Shown here in pieces: positions 26,183-37,340 of a stretch of 46,903 nt of DNA. Under the pieces are notes generated by a model. That model was not told where the DNA came from, did no database searches, and saw only the letters and a program-made list of their open reading frames with translations. Position 1 is the stretch's first letter; every line of letters starts with the position of its first letter. This DNA is from Nocardioidaceae bacterium (GTDB lineage Bacteria; Actinomycetota; Actinomycetes; Propionibacteriales; Nocardioidaceae), in the NCBI GenBank assembly GCA_009780515.1, contig WQZX01000017.1:1-46903 (forward strand). Direction: 5' to 3'. The position numbers were made by a program, and so were the translations under genes.

Positions 26183-29116
26183 TCAGCGCTTGCGGGTGCC
26201 CTTCTTCTTGATCGGGACGTGCTCGACGTGCGCCTCGTCCTCGCCCGCGGCATCGGTCGGTACGTCGGCCGACGGCTCGGCCTCGGACGGCTCGGCGGCC
26301 GCCTTCGCACCGGCCGGACGGCTGGCGCCCCGACGGGTCCGGGTGACCACCTTCGGCGGCTCGGGCGTCGAGACCTGCTCCTCGGCCGGTACGACGGCGG
26401 GCGCCGCCTCGACCACGATCTCCTGTGCCTCGCCACCCTGGATCGGCGACCCCGCCGGACGGCTCGCCGACCGGCGGCGCGCCCGGGTCACGACGACCGG
26501 CTTCGCGGGCTCGGCCGGGGCGGCGTCCTCCGCGGGCGTCTCGTCGCCGGCGACCTCGGCCAGCGTCTCGGGAGCCTCGGTGGGCTCCTCAGCGGCGTCG
26601 GACAGGTCCGCGGTGCCCGGCAGCTCGGGCGTCGCGTCGTCCTCGTCGGCGGCCGGCGGGTGCGACATCGCCATGGCGGCGACCGCGGCGGGCGACGGCA
26701 CCGACGTGGTCTCGTCGGCGGTGTTGGATCCCTCGCCGCCGTTGCCGCGGCCGCGACGTCGACGGTTGCCGCGACGCGGCTCACCGTCGCTGTCGGCGCC
26801 GCGCTTGGGCTCGACGGGCATGTCGTGGACGACCAGCCCGCGGCCCTGGCAGTGGGAGCAGGTCTCGCTGAACGCCTCGAGCAGACCGGTGCCGATCCGC
26901 TTGCGGGTCATCTGGACCAGGCCGAGAGAGGTGACCTCGGCGACCTGGTGGCGGGTGCGGTCGCGGCCCAGGCACTCGACCAGGCGACGCAGCACCAGGT
27001 CGCGGTTCGACTCCAGCACCATGTCGATGAAGTCGACGACGATGATGCCGCCGATGTCGCGCAGCCGCAGCTGGCGCACGATCTCCTCGGCCGCCTCCAG
27101 GTTGTTCTTGGTGACCGTCTCCTCGAGGTTGCCGCCCGAGCCGGTGAACTTGCCGGTGTTGACGTCCACGACCGTCATCGCCTCGGTGCGGTCGATGATC
27201 AGCGAGCCGCCGGACGGCAGCCAGACCTTGCGGTCGAGACCCTTGGAGATCTGCTCGTCGACGCGGTACGCCGCGAAGAGGTCCACCCCGTCGTCGTACT
27301 TCTCGAGGCGCTCGGCGAGGTCGGGAGCCACGCTCTGGACGTACTCGCTGACGGTCGACCACGCGTCCTCGCCCTGGATGACCAGCTTGGCGAAGTCCTC
27401 GGTGAAGAGGTCGCGGACGACCTTGAGGGTGAGGTCGGGCTCGCCGTACAGGAGCTTGGGCGCCGAGCCGGACCTCGACTGCTTCTCGATGTCCTCCCAG
27501 CGGGCCTTGAGCCGCTCGACGTCGCGGGTGAGCTCGTCCTCGGCGGCGCCCTCGGCGGCCGTGCGGACGATGACGCCCGCGGTGTCGGGGACGATCTCCT
27601 TGAGCAGCGACTTGAGCCGCGAGCGCTCGGTGTCGGGCAGCTTGCGCGAGATGCCCGAGGTGGTGCCGTCCGGGACGTAGACCAGGAAGCGGCCGGCCAG
27701 CGAGACCTGCGAGGTGAGCCGGGCGCCCTTGTGGCCGATCGGGTCCTTGGTGACCTGGACCAGCACGGTCTGGCCGGAGCTGAGGACCGACTCGATCTTG
27801 CGAGGCGTGCCCTCCTTCCAGCCGAGCGCGGACCAGTTGACCTCGCCGGCGTACAGGACGGCGTTGCGGCCCTTGCCGATGTCGATGAAGGCGGCCTCCA
27901 TCGAGGGCAGGACGTTCTGGACGCGACCGAGGTAGACGTTGCCGATCAGGCTGGTCTGCGACTCCCGGGCGACGTAGTGCTCGACGAGCACCTTGTCCTC
28001 GAGGACGCCGATCTGGGTGAGGTCGGGCTTCTGGCGGATCACCATCACGCGCTCGACCGACTCGCGGCGAGCCAGGAACTCGGCCTCGCTCACGATCGGG
28101 GCGCGGCGGCGGCCGGCCTCGCGACCCTCGCGGCGGCGCTGCTTCTTGGCCTCGAGGCGGGTCGAGCCCGACAGCGAGGTGATCTCGTCCTCGGGCGAGC
28201 GCGCCTTGCGGACCTTGGTGACGGTGTTCGGGTCGTCGCCGTCGTCCGAGCCGCCCTCGCCCTCGCGGCGCCGGCGACGGCGGCGCCGGGAGGACGACGA
28301 GGAGGACGACTTCTCGCCGTCCTGGTCCGGGCCGTTGCCGTCCTGGTCGGAGCCGTCGGCGTCGTCGGACGCCTCGGCGTCGTCGTTGCCGTTCTCGCCG
28401 CCCTCGGACGACCCGCCGCCGGACTTGCGCCGACGACGACCGCCACGGCGACGGCGGCGACGCGGCGCGCCGCTCGACTCGCCGTTGTCGTCGTTGCCGT
28501 TGCCGTTGTCGTCGTTGTCGTCGCTCTCGCCCTCGGTGGATGCCTTCTCGGCCTCCTCGGGAGCGTCCGGCTTGGCCGGCTTGTCGGCCTTCTTCGCCGC
28601 TGGCTTGCGCTGAGCGGCCTTCTTCGCCGGCTTCTCGGCGTCCTCGGACGCCGCCTCGGCGGGCTTCTCCTCGGTGCTGTCGGCCGTGGCGTCGGCCTTG
28701 GGCGCCGCCGCCTTGCGGGTACGCCGGCGGGTGGGCTCGGGAGCCTGGAACAGCAGCGCGGGGGCGGACTCGCCGCCCGGCGCCTCGCTCGGCTCCGCGT
28801 CCGGCTCGGCCACCGCCGCCTTCTTCGCAGCGGCCTTCTTGGCCGGCGCCTTCTTGGCGGTGGTCTTCTTGGCCGCGGCCTTCTTCGCCGGCTTGGCCTC
28901 GGGATCGACCACGGGATCGCCCGCGGTCGGTGCGGCGGCCTTCTTGGCGGCCGCCTTCTTCGCCGGCGCCTTCTTGGCGGCGGTCTTCTTGGCGGTCGCC
29001 TTCTTGGCAGCGGCCTTCTTGGCCGGCGCCTTCTTCGCGGGTGCCTTGCTCGCCTCGGCGGGCGGCTGACCCTCGGGGGTCTCGGCGGGGGTGTTGTCGA
29101 CGGGCGCGTCGGTCAT
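26183..29116 (-). CDS. rne: Ribonuclease E/G
   Basis: An endoribonuclease for mRNA decay and rRNA/tRNA maturation. The 977-residue protein has three parts. The N-terminal segment (1 to about 345) is low-complexity: about 100 residues of [14 protein letters not shown] repeats, then acidic and Arg-rich tracts. The catalytic core (about 350-770) has an S1 domain ([19 protein letters not shown]), the DNase I-like metal site ([17 protein letters not shown]) and the zinc-link CSHC. A C-terminal acidic and basic disordered tail follows. The ATG at 29116 follows GAGGAG at seven bases; the 24-residue extension upstream is rejected. A 339-base leader precedes it, and rplU-rpmA follow downstream. Confidence 0.95.
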   Translation of the reverse strand: MTDAPVDNTPAETPEGQPPAEASKAPAKKAPAKKAAAKKATAKKTAAKKAPAKKAAAKKAAAPTAGDPVVDPEAKPAKKAAAKKTTAKKAPAKKAAAKKAAVAEPDAEPSEAPGGESAPALLFQAPEPTRRRTRKAAAPKADATADSTEEKPAEAASEDAEKPAKKAAQRKPAAKKADKPAKPDAPEEAEKASTEGESDDNDDNGNGNDDNGESSGAPRRRRRRGGRRRRKSGGGSSEGGENGNDDAEASDDADGSDQDGNGPDQDGEKSSSSSSSRRRRRRRREGEGGSDDGDDPNTVTKVRKARSPEDEITSLSGSTRLEAKKQRRREGREAGRRRAPIVSEAEFLARRESVERVMVIRQKPDLTQIGVLEDKVLVEHYVARESQTSLIGNVYLGRVQNVLPSMEAAFIDIGKGRNAVLYAGEVNWSALGWKEGTPRKIESVLSSGQTVLVQVTKDPIGHKGARLTSQVSLAGRFLVYVPDGTTSGISRKLPDTERSRLKSLLKEIVPDTAGVIVRTAAEGAAEDELTRDVERLKARWEDIEKQSRSGSAPKLLYGEPDLTLKVVRDLFTEDFAKLVIQGEDAWSTVSEYVQSVAPDLAERLEKYDDGVDLFAAYRVDEQISKGLDRKVWLPSGGSLIIDRTEAMTVVDVNTGKFTGSGGNLEETVTKNNLEAAEEIVRQLRLRDIGGIIVVDFIDMVLESNRDLVLRRLVECLGRDRTRHQVAEVTSLGLVQMTRKRIGTGLLEAFSETCSHCQGRGLVVHDMPVEPKRGADSDGEPRRGNRRRRGRGNGGEGSNTADETTSVPSPAAVAAMAMSHPPAADEDDATPELPGTADLSDAAEEPTEAPETLAEVAGDETPAEDAAPAEPAKPVVVTRARRRSASRPAGSPIQGGEAQEIVVEAAPAVVPAEEQVSTPEPPKVVTRTRRGASRPAGAKAAAEPSEAEPSADVPTDAAGEDEAHVEHVPIKKKGTRKR

Positions 29117-29455
29117 GCGCTCACTCCTCGGCACCGAACTCGGTCCGGCGCCTGTGTCATTCGCCGCACGCTGGGCGTGCGACGACAAGTCTTCTCGGGC
29201 GACGACACCCTCCGCAGGGCGTCACTGGAGTGCGGTCCCGGCACCTGCCGCGGTCGCCCGGCGGGATCGCTGTCACCGATCCGCCGCCAGCGTCGCGGTC
29301 TGGCGACGAGGCCGTCCCCGTGTGCCGGCCGGCTCGGAGCCGACCGGCGAGAACGTCGTCGGGCCGACGGGCACCACGCCTCTTGCGAGGTCCTCCGGAG
29401 AGGCATGCCGTGTGCCGGCCTGTGGCGAGTATCGCACAGCGATCCAGGCGAGCGT
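29117..29455 (-). promoter_or_regulatory. Long leader/promoter region of RNase E/G gene
   Basis: The 339 bases between the TIGR03936 gene and rne have no credible gene. A weak -10 candidate, GATACT on the minus strand, is at 29428-29433, which would give a leader of about 305 bases. A strong hairpin, CCGGCCGGCT with its complement (one G-U pair), lies at 29325-29347, and the segment is rich in further GC stems. Long 5' leaders are used for autoregulation in E. coli rne; the same here is only an inference. Confidence 0.45.
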
Positions 29456-30178
29456 TCATTCCCGCTTCGCCAGCGGGTCGCCGACCTCGGCGGCCTCCCG
29501 GTCCAGCGGGCCCTGCGCGAGACGGGTCAGGAGCGCGGTCGACTCCCCCGGCAGGCCGCCCAACTCCCGCAGCCCGGTCAGCACGTCGTCGGGCCGTACG
29601 GCGGGCGTGCCGTGCTCGAGCAGCAGGTCCAGCCCGCTCCCGGAGCCGGCGCTCATGGTCACGACGGCGGCCCGGCAGTCGAAGGTGCGCAGGCCCTTCT
29701 TGGTCATCCGCTCGACCTCGACCGACTCCGTCGCCAGGAACCGCTCGACGGCGCTCGCGGCCGCAGCCTCGTCGACGCCGACCAGGTCGACGCGCCACCG
29801 GCTGGCCTGGAGCAGGTCGGAGAGCGATCCGGGCAGGCTCTCGGCGCTGTCGACCACGGCCACGAGGTCGAGTCCGTGGGGCAGGACGCCGTCCAGCGCG
29901 CGACGTACCTCCTCGGGGTCGCGCTGCTCGGCGAGCCCGAGCTCGACGTACTCCGCCTCGCTCGCGGCCCCCGTCGGCGAGGCGCCGGCGTAGGAGATCC
30001 GCGGGTGCGGGTGGAAGCCGGACGAGTAGGCCATCGGTACGCCGGCGCGGGCGACCGCGCGCTCGATCGCACGGCTCACGTCGCGGTGGCTGGTGAACCG
30101 GAGCCGGCCGCGCTTGGCGTAGCGCAGGCGGAGCCGCTGCACCGGCGGAGCTTGCTGTTCGGGCTGCTGTCGGCTCAC
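29456..30178 (-). CDS. TIGR03936-family radical SAM-linked protein (DUF2344)
   Basis: A 240-residue protein of the family always found with, or fused to, the TIGR03960 radical SAM protein. It has the signature N-terminus [26 protein letters not shown] and [13 protein letters not shown], with conserved His and Arg residues. No cysteine cluster of its own is present. Its function is unknown in the family; linkage to RNase E/G and L21/L27 genes points to RNA or ribosome modification. The GTG start has TAGCAT eight bases upstream and no Shine-Dalgarno, so it may be leaderless. Its partner is at 32281-34224, two genes away. Confidence 0.9.
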   Translation of the reverse strand: MSRQQPEQQAPPVQRLRLRYAKRGRLRFTSHRDVSRAIERAVARAGVPMAYSSGFHPHPRISYAGASPTGAASEAEYVELGLAEQRDPEEVRRALDGVLPHGLDLVAVVDSAESLPGSLSDLLQASRWRVDLVGVDEAAAASAVERFLATESVEVERMTKKGLRTFDCRAAVVTMSAGSGSGLDLLLEHGTPAVRPDDVLTGLRELGGLPGESTALLTRLAQGPLDREAAEVGDPLAKRE

Positions 30179-30189
30179 GGGCGCCGATG

Positions 30190-31371
30190 CTACTCAGCGT
30201 CGCGGGCAGCCCTCATGTCCGGCGAGGCGTAGATGTTGCTGACGCGCTCCCCGTCGAGCCACGCGGTCAGCCGAGCCGCCTCCGCGTCGAGCGCGGCGTG
30301 CGCCTCGGTCGAGACGTCGCACCGGAGCGCCACGCGCACGGCACCGTCGCCGTCCTGCACCCAGCAGCCGACGACCCGGCCGTCCCACCAGGCGGTGGTG
30401 CCGGCGTTGCCGTTGCGGTCGAAGAGGTACGGCGCATCGGCCGGGTCGAGGAAGAAGCCGCGGTGCTTCCAGCCCATGACGGTCGGGTCGAGCGCCGGCA
30501 GGAGCGCCGCCCAGGGCTCGACCGGGTCGACCGGGTCGAGGTCGTCGGGCAGCAGCAGGCCGGTGGCGCCGCCGTCGAGCGACACCTCGACCGCTCCGAC
30601 CTCGCCCAGCGCGCGGCGCACGACGCCCTTGGTCGCACCCAGCCACCAGACGAGGTCGTCCTCGGTGCCGGGGCCGAAGGCGCGCAGCCAGCGTCGTACG
30701 AGCTCGGCGTAGGCCTCCGCCTCGGGAAGCGGCTCCGGCCGCTCCCCGAGCCACGCCTCGGCAGTGGTCCAGGTCGGCCGGTTGAGCCGCCAGCCGCCGG
30801 CGTTGGGGCCGCGCGTCACGCGCCCCTCGGCGCCGAGCAGGGTGAGCACCCGGGACGCGATCGGGAAGGTGCCCGACCACTTCCTGCCGGGAGAGCCGCG
30901 CACCACACGGCTCTCGAGCTCGGGCAGCAGGGCGCGCAGCTGGGCGGTCGAGCGCGGCTCGCCGTCGGCCAGGACGCCGAGCACCGCGTCGGCCGTCGCG
31001 TCGATCCAGCCCTGCGGGTCGGCGATGTCGAGGGCGAGGAGGTCCTTCACCATCAGCGCGCGCTGCTGCCCTGCCACCCGCGGGGCCGCGCTGCCCATCA
31101 CGGCGGGCAGCAGGTCCCGCGGGAACGCGAAGAGGGTGCGGCGCATGGCGAGCTGCTTGACGATGTCGCGGTCGTCGTACAGCGCGCGGTCGACGTCGGC
31201 CAGCCGTAGCCCGCCGACGCGTGCACCCAGCGCGAGGTGGACCGTGGCCGCCTCGGTGGCGTGCCAGGCCGTGATCGCGGCGCTCGCCTCCTCGACAGAG
31301 CCCGCGCGGCGGGCGAGGTGGTGGCGCCGGGCGAGCCGCGCCCGTCGCTGGTCGTCGTCGACGTGCTGCAC
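30190..31371 (-). CDS. HTH_42 winged-helix protein (AlkZ/YcaQ superfamily, divergent active site)
   Basis: A 393-residue protein of the winged-helix HTH_42 family, which also contains the crosslink DNA glycosylases AlkZ and YcaQ. The order of segments ([48 protein letters not shown], a [10 protein letters not shown] region, [12 protein letters not shown]) fits this family. The position of the glycosylase QxQ/QxD motif is HAT (37-39) here, so glycosylase activity is doubtful. The GTG start has AGG eight bases upstream. It overlaps no gene and is divergent from the DUF4190 gene. The DNA-binding family call is good; function is open. Confidence 0.85.
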   Translation of the reverse strand: MQHVDDDQRRARLARRHHLARRAGSVEEASAAITAWHATEAATVHLALGARVGGLRLADVDRALYDDRDIVKQLAMRRTLFAFPRDLLPAVMGSAAPRVAGQQRALMVKDLLALDIADPQGWIDATADAVLGVLADGEPRSTAQLRALLPELESRVVRGSPGRKWSGTFPIASRVLTLLGAEGRVTRGPNAGGWRLNRPTWTTAEAWLGERPEPLPEAEAYAELVRRWLRAFGPGTEDDLVWWLGATKGVVRRALGEVGAVEVSLDGGATGLLLPDDLDPVDPVEPWAALLPALDPTVMGWKHRGFFLDPADAPYLFDRNGNAGTTAWWDGRVVGCWVQDGDGAVRVALRCDVSTEAHAALDAEAARLTAWLDGERVSNIYASPDMRAARDAE

Positions 31372-31411
31372 GCGCTCAGCCTGTCAGCCGCCACCGACGC
31401 CCGTCAGCCGA

Positions 31412-31417
31412 TAGCCT
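31412..31417 (+). promoter_or_regulatory. Probable -10 box for leaderless DUF4190 gene
   Basis: TAGCCT six bases before the GTG at 31424. It is identical in sequence and spacing to the box before the DinB-family gene. No Shine-Dalgarno lies between. Confidence 0.45.
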
Positions 31418-31423
31418 GCGCTG

Positions 31424-32188
31424 GTGAGCGACCCCTACGGCAGCAACCCCTACGGCGACCAGAACCCCGGCGAGCCGGGCCCTGGCGGGCAGAACAACCC
31501 CGACCCGTACGGCGGTGCGCCGCAGCCGAGCCCCTACGGCTCCCCGCACCCCGGCCCGGCGCCGTACGGCGCTCCGCAGTACAACCCGCCCGGCATGTCC
31601 GGCTACGGCCCGCCGCCCGGAGCCCGCCCGCCGATGGACGGCGTCTCGATCGCCTCGTTCGTGCTGGGCCTGCTGGGCTGCACAGGCCTGATCGCGCTCA
31701 TCCTCGGCATCGTCGGCATCTCGCGCACCAAGAACGGCCAGCGCCGCGGCCGCGGCTTCGCGATCGCCGGCATCGTGATCGGTGCGCTCGACATCGTCGT
31801 CGCGATCGTCTTGGGGATCGTGGTCGTCTTCGCCGCCCACACGATCGTCACGCCGGGCAACGCCAAGGTCGGGCAGTGCGTCAACATCGACGAGAACCAC
31901 GACAACGGCGCCGACAACGTCTTCCTCACCAAGACGTCCTGCAGCGGCGCCCACGACGCCCAGATCGTCGGCGTCGGCACCGTCACCAGCGACAACCTCT
32001 CCGAGGCGAGGCAGGTCTCCTTCTGCAACACCCTGATCTCCGCCGCCACCAAGGCCAAGATCCTCGCCAACGCGCAGGGCCTCAGGCTCGCCTCGGTGAC
32101 CGAGAACCCCGACAACATGCAGGTCGGCGACCACGTCGTCTGCTACGTCAAGGGCAACCCGAAGCTCACCCAGAACCTCTTGAAGTAG
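31424..32188 (+). CDS. DUF4190 domain membrane protein
   Basis: A 254-residue protein. A disordered Pro/Gly/Tyr-rich N-terminus (1-70, repeated NPYG and PYG) is followed by two membrane segments around 74-95 and 110-138 that form a DUF4190 domain (VSIASFVLGLLGCTGLIALILG, RGFAIAGIVIGALDIV). An extracytoplasmic C-terminal domain has four cysteines (GQCVN, TSCSG, SFCNT, VVCYV), probably two disulfides. The GTG start is placed by the TAGCCT box six bases upstream. It is an isolated plus-strand gene between two minus-strand groups, ended by a strong hairpin. Function unknown; such proteins are common in actinobacteria. Confidence 0.85.
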   Translation: MSDPYGSNPYGDQNPGEPGPGGQNNPDPYGGAPQPSPYGSPHPGPAPYGAPQYNPPGMSGYGPPPGARPPMDGVSIASFVLGLLGCTGLIALILGIVGISRTKNGQRRGRGFAIAGIVIGALDIVVAIVLGIVVVFAAHTIVTPGNAKVGQCVNIDENHDNGADNVFLTKTSCSGAHDAQIVGVGTVTSDNLSEARQVSFCNTLISAATKAKILANAQGLRLASVTENPDNMQVGDHVVCYVKGNPKLTQNLLK

Positions 32189-32199
32189 CGACGACCGAC

Positions 32200-32244
32200 A
32201 AGGCGGAGTCGGCCCGGCGCCTGGTGCCGGGCCGACTCCGCCTT
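32200..32244. terminator. Terminator between DUF4190 gene and TIGR03960 gene
   Basis: A perfect 19-bp stem (AAGGCGGAGTCGGCCCGGC and complement) with a seven-base loop, followed by a short T/A-rich stretch (CGTAATAATG). Serves convergent genes. Confidence 0.85.
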
Positions 32245-32280
32245 CGTAATAATGGTCCGGCCCTCCGGACGCGGCCGGGA

Positions 32281-34224
<1,944 letters not shown>

Positions 34225-34230
34225 GGACAA

Positions 34231-34236
34231 ATCCTA
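34231..34236 (-). promoter_or_regulatory. Probable -10 box for leaderless TIGR03960 gene
   Basis: Minus-strand TAGGAT six bases before the ATG at 34224, the same as at gatC. It decides the start against the upstream TTG. Confidence 0.45.
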
Positions 34237-34238
34237 GG

Positions 34239-34274
34239 ACGCTCCCGGGGATGCGCCAGCATCCCCGGGAGCGT
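34239..34274 (-). terminator. Terminator of DHA2 exporter gene
   Basis: A perfect 16-bp stem (ACGCTCCCGGGGATGC and complement) with loop GCCA. It lies between the exporter stop at 34284 and the promoter of the TIGR03960 gene. Confidence 0.8.
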
Positions 34275-34283
34275 ACGACACCA

Positions 34284-36014
34284 CTACTCGACCGACGCGT
34301 CGACCTGCTCGTCGGCGGGGTCGGCCGGCGGACCGGCCGGTCCGGCGGCTGCCGCCTTGGCCGCGGCTCCCCGCTCGGCCGACGCCGACGTCTGCCTCAG
34401 CTCCACCTCGGGCATGAACAGCAGCACCACGCACGCCAGCAGGCCGAGGCCCGTCGCGCACCAGAAGACCGGCTGCATCGACTTGGCGAAGGCCTGCTTG
34501 ATCGGGTGGGCCAGCACAGGGCTGAGCTGGTTGATCACCGAGGAGTCGGAGGTGACGCCGGCGACGACGGACTTGTCGCCGGTGGCGAGCCGGTGGTCGA
34601 GGCTCGTCCGAGGCTCTTGGAGCGCCTTCGCGGCCGCGGCCTTGAACTGCGGAGTCTGCTGCGCCTCGGCGAAGGCGCTCGTCATGTGCCCCGGCACCGC
34701 GTTGAACAGCATCGTGAGGAACGCCGCGACGGCGATCGTGCCGCCGATCTGGCGGAAGAAGGTCGCGCTGGAGGTCGCCACGCCGATGGCGGTCGGCGGG
34801 ACGGCCGACTGCACCGTGAGGATGAGCGGCTGCATCGAGTTTCCGACGCCGAAGCCGACCACGGCCATGAAGATCTCGACGTGCCACAGCGGGGTGTCGG
34901 CGGTGACGTGGGTCAGCAGGAACATGCCGAGCGCCATGACCAGCGTGCCGAAGATCGGGAAGAGCCTGGTCTTGCCGGTCTTGGAGATGATCTTTCCGGA
35001 GCCGATGGAGGCGGTCATCATGCCCGCGACCATCGGCAGCATCAGGAAGCCGGAGCGGGTCGGGCTCGCGCCGTGGACGATCTGCATGTAGAGCGGCAGC
35101 AGCATCATGCCGCCGAACAGGCCTGCGCCGACGATGAGGCTGGCGATGATGGTGATCAGCGCGGGCCGGATCGTGAAGAGCTTGAGCGGGATCAGCGCGG
35201 CGAGCTTCATCGCCCGCTCCGCGACCACGAAGGCGACCAGGCCGACCGCCGAGATCGCGAAGAGGATGATCGAGCGGGCCGAGCCCCAGCCCCAGCCCTG
35301 GCCCTGCTCGAGCACGGTGAGCAGCGGTACCAGGCAGATGACGAGGGCGACCGCGCCGCCCCAGTCGATCCTGGCCTCGCGGCGCACGTGGTGGACGTGC
35401 AGCGTCTTCCACACGACGGCCAGCGCGACGATGCCGATCGGCAGGTTGACCAGGAAGACCCAGCGCCAGCCGGTGATGCCGAGGATCGAGGTCGTGCCGG
35501 CGAGGAAGCCGCCGATGACGGGTCCGAGCACGCTGGAGGTGCCGAAGGTGGCCATGAAGTAGCCGGTGTACTTCGCACGCTCGCGCGGGGAGACGATGTC
35601 GCCGATGATCGCCAGCACCAGGGTCATCAGGCCGCCGGCGCCGAGGCCCTGGAAGGCGCGGAACGCGGCGAGCATGTACATCGAGTTCGCGAACGAGCAC
35701 AGCACCGAGCCGATGATGAACACGGTGATGGCGAACATGAACAGCTTCTTGCGACCCCAGAGGTCGCCGAGCTTGCCGTAGATCGGCGTGGTGATCGTCG
35801 AGGTGATGAGGTACGCCGTGGTGGCCCACGCCTGGAGGCTGAGGCCGTGGAGGTCGTCGGCGATGGTGCGGATCGCCGTGCTGACGATGGTCTGGTCGAG
35901 CGCCGCGAGGAACATGCCCAGCATCAGGCCCGACAGGATCGTCAGGATCTGTGCGTGGGTGTACTCACCCGAGTGGTCCTCGGCCCCAGCGGGGGCTGCA
36001 GAAGAAGTTGACAT
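34284..36014 (-). CDS. MFS exporter, DHA2 family (14 TM segments)
   Basis: A 576-residue EmrB/QacA-type exporter. Visible marks are FLAALDQTIVSTAIRTIADDL after the first helix, GKLGDLWGRKK (loop 2-3), RAFQGLGAGG, and GPVIGGFLAG (motif C region). There are about 14 hydrophobic segments and an Ala/Pro-rich acidic C-terminal tail. A roughly 75-residue Gln/Ala-rich soluble loop precedes the last membrane helix (about 470-535). Start ATG at 36014; TAGGAT lies eight bases upstream, and the in-frame TTG at 36020 is rejected as too close to it. No local regulator gene is next to it. Substrate unknown. Confidence 0.92.
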   Translation of the reverse strand: MSTSSAAPAGAEDHSGEYTHAQILTILSGLMLGMFLAALDQTIVSTAIRTIADDLHGLSLQAWATTAYLITSTITTPIYGKLGDLWGRKKLFMFAITVFIIGSVLCSFANSMYMLAAFRAFQGLGAGGLMTLVLAIIGDIVSPRERAKYTGYFMATFGTSSVLGPVIGGFLAGTTSILGITGWRWVFLVNLPIGIVALAVVWKTLHVHHVRREARIDWGGAVALVICLVPLLTVLEQGQGWGWGSARSIILFAISAVGLVAFVVAERAMKLAALIPLKLFTIRPALITIIASLIVGAGLFGGMMLLPLYMQIVHGASPTRSGFLMLPMVAGMMTASIGSGKIISKTGKTRLFPIFGTLVMALGMFLLTHVTADTPLWHVEIFMAVVGFGVGNSMQPLILTVQSAVPPTAIGVATSSATFFRQIGGTIAVAAFLTMLFNAVPGHMTSAFAEAQQTPQFKAAAAKALQEPRTSLDHRLATGDKSVVAGVTSDSSVINQLSPVLAHPIKQAFAKSMQPVFWCATGLGLLACVVLLFMPEVELRQTSASAERGAAAKAAAAGPAGPPADPADEQVDASVE

Positions 36015-36127
36015 CGACAACGATCCTATCGACGGGGCCGCTACTCACCTAAATCACGGACGCCGCCCAACCTAACGCGTCGCCGGTCATGGACGCAGCC
36101 CGCGGCGCCGGTCGCGAGCGAGGGTGA

Positions 36128-37339
36128 TCAGGACCTCACCAGTACCCGCTGCGCGGGCAGCAGACGAGCGGCCGGGGACCGGAGCGTGCGGAGGTGGATG
36201 TTCTGCAGCAGGCCGATGGCCAGCATCCCCGCGAACATCGAGGATCCGCCGTACGACACGAACGGCAGGGGAACGCCCGTGACCGGCATGATCCCGAGGC
36301 ACATGCCGATGTTCTGGAAGGCCTGGAAGCCGAACCAGCAGGCGATCCCGGCGGCGGCCATCCGGCCGAACATGTCGTCGGTGCGGCTCGCGATCCGCAG
36401 CGCACGCCACAGGACGACACCCAGCAGCGCGACGAGGATCCCGGCGCCGACGAGGCCGAGCTCCTCCCCCGCGACGGTGAAGACGAAGTCGGTGTGCTGC
36501 TCGGGCACGAAGCCCGCCCGGGTCTGCGATCCGTGGAAGAGGCCCTGACCGAAGAGGCCACCGTCACCGACCGCGATGCGCGCCTGCTCGACGTTGTAGC
36601 CGGCACCCTTCGGGTCGAGGTTCGGGTTGGTGAAGGCCAGGAACCGGTCGACCTGGTACTGCTTCAGAAACCCGCTCGCCACCGCCATGACCGCGACCCC
36701 GACACCGCCCGCGGCCAGCAGCCCCAGCCAGCGCCCGTCGGCGCCCGACGCGGCGATCACGCCGATCACCGTCGCGGTCAGGACCAGCATGGTGCCGAGG
36801 TCGGGCTGCATCAGGATCAGGAGGGCGGGGACGCCGGCCACCGCCAGCATCAGGAGTACGTCGGACCGCCCGACTCCCCTGCTCCAGCGGCCCTCGCTGC
36901 GCTCGGCCACGACCAGCGCCATGCCGACCACGACGGCCAGCTTGGCCAGCTCGGACGGCTGCAGCGACATCCCGCCGAGCATCAGCCACGACTTCGAGCC
37001 GTTGATCGTCGAGCCCATCACGAGCACGAGCAGCAGCCCGATGATCCCGCCGGCGTACGCCACCGGCGCGAGGATCCGCACCCAGCGGTGGTCGGTCGCG
37101 GTGACCAGGCCCATCAGGACCAGCCCGATCACGAGGTTCACGACCTGCTTGTCGAGGAACGCCTTGGGGTTGCCGCCGGTCAGCGAGTCACGGTGGGCGG
37201 TCGCGGACCAGACCAGGAGGCAGCCGAGCACGCTCAGCGCGACGACGGCGCCGAGCAGGACCAGGTCGAGGTCCTGCCAGGGCCTCGACAGGCTCGACCA
37301 CCCTGCCCTGCGTGAGACGGTCGTCCGTCGGATCGCCAT
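36128..37339 (-). CDS. rodA: Rod-shape SEDS peptidoglycan glycosyltransferase RodA
   Basis: RodA polymerises glycan strands from lipid II during elongation, together with PBP2. The 403-residue protein has about ten membrane segments and the SEDS motifs NGSKSWLMLGGMSLQPSELAK, DPKGAGYNVEQARIAVG and PVTGVPLPFVSYGGSS. AAGGAG lies before the ATG, which is one base after the mrdA stop (TGACATG). The DNA encoding residues 13-20 (GWSSLSRP) is a copy of the repeat found between rplU and rpmA. It is the last gene of the mreBCD-mrdA-rodA operon. Confidence 0.95.
   Translation of the reverse strand: MAIRRTTVSRRAGWSSLSRPWQDLDLVLLGAVVALSVLGCLLVWSATAHRDSLTGGNPKAFLDKQVVNLVIGLVLMGLVTATDHRWVRILAPVAYAGGIIGLLLVLVMGSTINGSKSWLMLGGMSLQPSELAKLAVVVGMALVVAERSEGRWSRGVGRSDVLLMLAVAGVPALLILMQPDLGTMLVLTATVIGVIAASGADGRWLGLLAAGGVGVAVMAVASGFLKQYQVDRFLAFTNPNLDPKGAGYNVEQARIAVGDGGLFGQGLFHGSQTRAGFVPEQHTDFVFTVAGEELGLVGAGILVALLGVVLWRALRIASRTDDMFGRMAAAGIACWFGFQAFQNIGMCLGIMPVTGVPLPFVSYGGSSMFAGMLAIGLLQNIHLRTLRSPAARLLPAQRVLVRS
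37283..37302 (-). repeat. REP-like element inside rodA coding sequence
   Basis: Minus strand reads GGTGGTCGAGCCTGTCGAGG, matching the intergenic copy at 25703-25722 in 19 of 20 bases. It encodes residues G-W-S-S-L-S-R of the cytoplasmic N-terminus of RodA. Confidence 0.7.
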
Positions 37340-37340
37340 G

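Noticed and set aside
28800..29060. Short regular repeats rich in CTTCTTGGCGG
   Set aside because: They are codons of the AKKA protein repeats in RNase E/G, with no spacers.
29113..29406. 97-codon minus-strand ORF in the rne leader that ends with ATGA overlap at the rne start
   Set aside because: It uses many codons rare in this genome (AGA, AGG, GGA, CAA, TCT), has no ribosome binding site, and is Arg/Pro-rich. The overlap is probably chance.
26171..30232. Plus-strand ORF of about 1350 codons antisense to RNase E/G
   Set aside because: Leu/Arg/Gly shadow of the repetitive rne gene. No domain and no ribosome binding site.
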